Below, in pieces: positions 43,501 through 51,100 of a DNA stretch of 64,000 nt. Position 1 is the first letter of the stretch. Every line of letters begins with the position of its first letter. The notes under the pieces are model-generated. The model was not told where the DNA came from, did not search any database, and worked only from the letters and a program-made list of their open reading frames with translations. Position numbers and translations under genes: made by a program. Origin of the DNA: Valencia hispanica (lineage: Eukaryota > Chordata > Actinopteri > Cyprinodontiformes > Valenciidae); assembly GCA_963556495.2 (NCBI GenBank), contig OY747723.1:12556501-12620500 (forward strand), written 5' to 3'.

Positions 43501-46176
43501 TGGAGTAGGGTTCACCATAGTATAGGAAATTACATCATATTACAATTTAAGTACAGCCCATTGTACTATATTATAGTACAGCAGAAATAATACAATATAA
43601 CAGCATACTATTCTGTAGTGGTATATAGCATAGTGTATTACTATACAGTACAGCATTGCTATAGTAAAAACAGTACTTCACAACATATTATAGTACATTT
43701 CAGTGCTGTACAGCACTGAAATGTAAAGTGTAGTATAGCAGATCATAGTACAGTTTAGTACAGGTAATCATACATAGTTTTGTGTATAGTACAGTAGCTA
43801 GTAGTTAAAAAGAAACCACATTTTGTCACTGAAATCCACATAAAGCATATTTTGAAGCACCTTGAATGCAAATTCCATAAAAAGATAATAAAGTGGAAAA
43901 TAGTGCTCAATTATTTGATAAATTTGTGTTATTACTAAAATCTTTCGACGTTTCATCACTGAAGAAAAATATCCTATCTACTCCCTGTAGCCAACAAGAG
44001 ATGATCGTGGCTGGATTATAAATCCTGTGGGACCCAACCCATGGTGGACCACCATTGTCACCTTTGTTCCTGCTCTGCTCTGCACCATCCTCATCTTCAT
44101 GGACCAGCAGATCACAGCGGTTATTATTAACAGGAAGGAGCACAAACTGAAGGTTTTATTGACTTCTTCTTTTTTTTTTTCATTTTATTGACCTCAGAGT
44201 TTGCTTTCCTTCATGTTCGTCACGTGCTGAATTCTGTTCCTACCTTGTCCCTGCAGAAAGGCTGCGGTTACCACCTGGACCTGTTCGTGGTGGGGGTCAT
44301 GCTGGGCGTGTGCTCTGTGATGGGCCTCCCATGGTTCGTGGCGGCCACTGTGCTCTCCATCTCCCACGTGAACAGCCTCAAGCTGGAGTCGGAGTGCTCA
44401 GCTCCTGGAGAGCAGCCCAAGTTCCTGGGCATCCGCGAGCAGCGTTTCACCGGCCTCATGATCTTCACCCTTATGGGCTGTTCTGTCTTCATGACCTCTG
44501 TGCTAAAGGTCAGAGAAAACACCTCAGACGCTCTCACAGATAATTTACGCAACTCACCTCAAAACCAATTGGTAACTTTGTAGTCTTGCAGAGAAAACCG
44601 TAGATTTGTGTTTTTGAAAATAAAGGATGCACATGATTTTCATCTTGAGCAAACACATTTTAATCAGGCCAGACCTGTGGAATCGAATCACGTGAACACA
44701 ACTTGTCTGACAACAGGAAGTAGGCTAAAAGGTCGCGAAAGGCAAAATCTCTGATCGTTTTTAAGCTACTGTATAGTCCACGATTAAAAGATGAAAACAC
44801 ATCTATCACTCAAAAGGCTTTGAAATAGATGAAGGCGCTGTAGGAGGTGAGAACAACTCTGTAGCCATTAGCCCAGATTTTCCCGATCCTGACTTTTTCC
44901 TGGTCTCTTCCCAGTTCATCCCTATGCCTGTGCTCTACGGCGTCTTTTTGTATATGGGGGCGTCTTCCCTCAGAGGCATTCAGGTGGGTATACACATAAC
45001 CTGCTAGGATGTTATAGAAAGAACTAATCCAGAAAAGATTTATTTATGAGTTCTGTTTATGCCTTGGAAGTTTTTCGATCGCTTGAAGCTGTTCGGCATG
45101 CCAGCCAAACATCAGCCGGACTTCATCTACCTTCGGCATGTTCCGCTGAGGAAGGTGCACCTCTTCACCATCATCCAGCTCAGCTGCTTGGTCCTGCTCT
45201 GGGTCATTAAGACTTCCAGGGCTGCCATCGTTTTCCCCATGATGGTAACCTGACTGTGTCGGTGTGTACATATGAGGTTGTGCAGTCTTTGTTGGCTTGC
45301 TATCTGACTCTTACTGCTTCCCCAGGTTTTGGCCCTGGTATTTATTCGTAAGTTGCTGGATTTCATCTTCACCAAGAGAGAACTGAGCTGGCTGGATGAT
45401 CTCATGCCAGAGTGGAAGAAGAAGAAACTGGAGGATGCAGAGGAGGAAGAGGTGCAGTAGAAGAGCACAGCGTTGGATGTTAGATGTGTTACAGTTTGGA
45501 CAGCTGTTGCAGGTTTTCTCTGTTTAATCTCTTTCTGCAGGAGGAACACAGTATTATTGCAGAGGAGGAAGGGATTGTGCAAGTACCACTGGAAGGGCAC
45601 TATAGGTGAGTCTTTTCCATATTTTTATTACATTCCACATACCACCCTGTTTAGTTAAGCCTTGAGTGCTGATACCCTATTAGGATGTTAAACACATAAA
45701 AATCAAACAGATGTTAAATTTCCTAGTGCTTTCACATTTTTTTATTCTCTTTATTCCCTACTCCTTGAACTTTTCCACACGTTGTCACATTACAGCCACA
45801 AATGACGGTGTTTTTTTTTTATCATGATGAAGTAAAGCTTCTTTGTGAAGTGGAAGAAAAAGAATTCAAGGTTTCCTACTTATTTTACAAACAAAAATCT
45901 GAAAATGTGGAAAATATCGTTCTGAGAGGACTATTTGGTAACTAGAGGAGCTTCTGACAATGCTCCTATGGAGTATGAATTAGAATGGAAAATGAAAATA
46001 GAAGTATGGAAAATTCTATGTGCTTCTACATCTCATTGCCTTTCTGTCCTCTGTCTGTCTGAATGTGTTTCTCGGACTTAGGTCCTCCTTTTTTTGCTTG
46101 TGTCTTCCTTTCCCATTTCCTTTCTTCCTTGTGTTCTCCTGTCTGTCCTTCCTTTGCTTTATTCCTCCCTTTGTGC

Positions 46177-46243
<67 letters not shown>

Positions 46244-48050
46244 CTTTCTTTCTTTCTTTCTTTCTTTCTTTCCTAGATTCCTGTGTTTGTCTTTTCTGCT
46301 GGATCCATATTTAAAGTGTAAACCATTGTAGAAATCTCAATCATAAAGTCAAAGTGAACTTTTGTAATATATGTTTTAAACTGAACATTAAGGGCACATA
46401 AATCTTTGCAAAATTTTCTATGAAAAATGTTGGAGCCTTGTGTATGGTAGAGGTATGGGACAGAGAGTACTGAAGTAATTTGTGTTTATTTGTAAAAATC
46501 TGGACAACACGTTAATGCAGAACTACAGGCCAATCTCTAATCTCCCATTCATCAGTAAGATTATTGAAAAAGCTGTGTTTCAGCAGTTAAATGGCTTCAT
46601 AACAATGACAAACCGTTTTGATGCTTTTCAGTCTGGTTTCCGCGCTCACCACAGCACCGAGACTGTCCTCGTCAAAGTATTTAATGACATCCGCATAAAT
46701 ACAGACTGTGGAAGAACCACAGTGCTGGTTCTGTTGGACCTCAGTGCAGCATTTGACACTGTTGATCATGATATTTTATTGGAACGACTGGAGAGCTGGG
46801 TCGGACTCTCTGGTACACTACTTGGCTGGTTCGAGTCTTACCTAAAGAACAGGGACTTCTATGTTTCAATAGGAAACTTTTCATCAGAACGAACAGAAAT
46901 CACATGTGGGGTGCCCCAGGGCTCCATCCTGGGGCCCCTCTTATTTAATATCTACATGCTCCCACTAGGCAAGATTATAGCGACCAATAACATTAGCTAC
47001 CATAACTACGCAGATGACACTCAGCTCTACATTACAATGTCACCAGGTGACTCTGAACCCATTCAAACCCTAAATCAATGCCTTGACCAAATAAATGGAT
47101 GGATGTGCCATAACTTTCTCCAGCTGAATAGAAACAAAACTGAAGTGATTATTTTTGGACCCAAGGAGGAACGATCAAGAGTCAGCACACAGCTTCAATT
47201 AATACAGCTAGAAACTACTGATCAGGTTCGTAACCTAGGTGTAGTAATGGACTCAGACCTGAACCTCCAGGGTCACATAAAGGTGATAACAAGGTCAGCG
47301 TTCTATCACCTGAAGAACATCTCTAGGATTAAAGGACTGATTTTGCAACAAGACCTAGAAAAACTCATCCATGCGTTTATCTCTAGTCGGATTGATTACT
47401 GCAACAGCATCTTCACAGGTCTGCCTAAAAAGTCAATCAGACAGCTGCAGCTGATCCAGAACGCTGCCGCTCGCGTCCTCACTAGAACCAGGAAAGTAGA
47501 GCACATCACCCCAGTTCTAAAGTCCTTACACTGGCTCCCTGTAGCTCAGAGAATAGACTTTAAAATACTTTTACTAGTTTATAAATCATTACTTGGCTTA
47601 GCACCAAAATATGTTGAAGACCTGTTGTCATGGTACCAACCACCAAGACCACTCAGGTCCTCCAACTCTAGCCTACTAAACATACCTAGACTCAGAACTA
47701 AACATGGAGAAGCAGCTTTCAGTTTCTATGCTCCCCTTATCTGGAACGGACTTCCTGACGAGTGTAGAGCTGCTGAAACTCTGAAATGCTTTAAATCGAG
47801 ACTAAAAACCCATTTGTTTAGAATTGCCTTCGAGTAAATGATTGATGTCATATGTATGAAATGTGTTCATGCTCTCTTGCTTTTTTTATTTTATTTTTCT
47901 CTTGCTTTATTGTGTATCATGTGTAATGTGTGCTTTTTTTATGTGTTTCTTTTAAATCACCAAATCATGTAAAGCACCTTGAATTACGCTGCTGTTGAAA
48001 GTGTGCTATACAAATAAAATTGCCTTGCCTTGCCTATTATGAGGTTACAG

Positions 48051-48137
<87 letters not shown>

Positions 48138-51100
48138 GTGATGACCTGAAATCATACCTTGTAGCAATACCATGAAGCCAAGAGTAACAGTCTCCTTTGG
48201 TGCCGCCCTCCAAACATGATAGAGCAATGTAAAACTGAGATTGATTGCTGAACAAGATACAACACCATCAGTCTGACTACTGATCGCATCACTTCTTCAA
48301 ATAGGCCTGCCTTTGCTTTATTGGTAGTGGCATAATATGCAGAGAACAGCTGATTTGATCTAATCCGTGGCCTGATGACAAGTACAGTTCTCCCAAGATT
48401 TCCTAATGACAGCGCTTCCTTGTCCTGTTCAGTCTTTGTGGACAAGAACCTTGAGGTTTAGGAGTGCCCAAACGTACCCAATAGTTCCAGGATGCCCACA
48501 TGCCGCATAGTTGTTCATCTGCCTAATACACACCAAATGCAACCACTACGAGACTCTTGCAGGTACTGGTGGTAGTCGTTTAAAATTCAAACAACTTAGA
48601 TACCCATCGCTGGTCCCCGTTTTCTGTCCATTCCTCATAGGTTGAAGGCCCTATAAAAATATTGTTAAGAGCACAGCAGTTATCCTCTCACTACTGTGTG
48701 TTTAAAGGAGTGACCCAGCCACGGTGAACATCACCGACGAGATGTCCAAAGGATCATTTGGGAATGTGTGGAAGGGTGTCAGTCCTGCTGAGGGTACTAA
48801 AAAGGAACCGGGATCAAAAAGGTAAGCTTCTTATTCACAGTACTTCACATATATAGCTTACTGCATAAACACATATACTGTTGATGCAAATCCTGAATGT
48901 TTGATTTTTTTTCTGCTGGAAAGACCTCCATTTCAAATGGCAGGTGTTTGTTGCTGAACTGCTGTTTTTTCCAGTAAAGAAAGATGTGTATTTCAGAGCA
49001 GCTGTGCCCTTGCAGATTTCCCACTGCGTAGACTAACGTAGTATGTCCTGCCTGCTTCTCTCGCTCCATCCTACCCCTAAGCTCCCCTTCCTAACCTCTC
49101 AGAAGCTGATACCCCAAAGGTAAGCTGTTCCCAGCAGTCCCTGTCAGCGTGCAGTCTCATTTTGTGTTTACTGCAATCCGTTGCATGATGAAAACTGACC
49201 GTCTGTAGCACGAGTGTCTAACTCCAAAGTCCTCGAGGCCTGTGTCTCTGCTTCAACGAACCTGAATCGAATATTTTGCTTATTAGCCAGACTCTTGAAC
49301 TTGACTGTATGCTGAGGAGGTGACTCAGCCATTTGCTTCAGACTTGTTGGACTAGGGACACATCGAAACAACGCCGGACTGAAACTTGACACCCCTGCTA
49401 TAGTGTCATGATTTGGTTAACACTATGACACAAAATGATTCGTGATATCGTTAAACAGTTCGTGTTGTCCGGGTGTGCAGGCTTAGTTCAACATTTTAAA
49501 TTGGTTTGTAGAAATCTTCGCACCCCTTGAACATTTTGTCGCGTTACAACCACAAACTTCAAAGTATTTCATCGGGAGTTTATACACAATGTAGGACACA
49601 AACATGAGGTGGAACGACAATGAAGAATAGTTTTCTTGAAATTTTACAAATTAATAATCTGGAAAGTGCCCCCTTTAGTTCGATACCCCTAAAACAAATC
49701 CAGTTCAACTAATTACCAAGGACCACATTTTGCTGCTATTACAGTCTTTTTGGGTATATCCCTACCAGCATTGAGCACCTATAGACAGATTTTTTTTTTT
49801 TTACTTCTTTGCACAAGATTGGTTAGATTTGATGGAGAGAATCTGCAAAATATGTGTTTAGGATCATTGCTCCAATGGGAAGGTGTCTAAAATCTTTTAC
49901 AACCTTTAACAGGTTTTCTTTAATGATTGCCCTACATTTACTACCATTTATCGTCCCATCATTCATCGGTCCAACTTCGCTGTCCCTCATGAAGAAAGGC
50001 ATCCCCACAGCATGATGCTGCCTCCACCATATTTCACAGCGGAGATGTTCCTTTTCAGGGTGATGGTCTCATCTGACCAGAGCACCCTCTTACCAGAGCA
50101 CGTGTCTTACACAGCAACCCTCTTGTGACTTCTGAGAGCTTCACAGAGCAGCTGTATTCATGCAATGCACTAGTGATAGCTCCACTTTGGATGATTCTGA
50201 AGACTGTTGTTGTAACGTGATAAAAATGTAATCATTATCAGAGGTGGGTAGCGTAGCCAGAAATTGTACTCATGTAAAAGTAGCATTACTTCGACATATT
50301 TTTACTCAAGTAAAAGTACAAAGTAGGTATTCATAAAATTACTCAAGTAAGAGTAAAGTAGTATTGAGTACTTGAGTACTTGTTCTGAGATCATAGCATA
50401 TGATTTAATATTTAAAATTATGTAATTGGACAAAAATGTAAAGTTATGTGCAAATTCTAAAGATTAAAATCAATAGAAATACATAACATAATTGTAAAAT
50501 CACAAAAAACATTTTTCCAAATCAATTTTTTTCAAACTGAAACTAATGAAACCAATACTCACAGTAGCTAATGTATATATACAGTATTAGACCAGGGTAA
50601 GGTACCCCCACTTGACCTCCTAATGGCACAACAGCCTCAGCAGATAGAAAATAAAGGTGAAGGTTGTGTGCAAACAAGAGGTCTCACTTCAACATAAACT
50701 GTGTGTGAGTCACATGCATTTTTGGTTAAAACAAGCGTTTAGTTTCATTCAGTAAAGTTACTCACTATGGATAGAGTAGCCAGAAACGATACTCAAGTAA
50801 GAGTAGTGATACTTTATAAAACCATTAGTCAAGTAAAAGTAAAACGTACGGTTAAGTAAAACTACTCCAAAAGTGTCTTTTTTCAAATGTTACTCAGGAA
50901 AATATAACTAGTTACTACCCACCTCTGATTTGTATGAATACTTTTGTACAGTATTCTTTACATTGTAAATTAACAGAAAAGAAGCCAACACAATCTCCAG
51001 GCAGATGTATTTGCATGTATTGTTGCATGTCCCTAACAATCAGCTCATTTTTGTTTCATATTATTCTACGGTTGCATTTGGTTTAATTTTCTATTTCTTA

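Larger units (their letters stand above)
45606..48707 (+). other. slc4a10: slc4a10 intron (3.1 kb)
   Basis: Tc1-like remnant at about 45770-46010, (TTTC)n, the LINE with intact RT frame, (AT)n. 48136-48707 holds no recognised feature. Confidence 0.6.

Noticed and set aside
43148..43518. Overlapping ORFs on both strands rich in Tyr, Ile and Leu
   Set aside because: Products of the ATAGT satellite.
46020..46331. Phe/Leu/Ser-rich ORF resembling a membrane protein
   Set aside because: Translation of (TTTC)n.
48037..48255. Tyr-Ile repeat ORF
   Set aside because: Translation of (AT)n.
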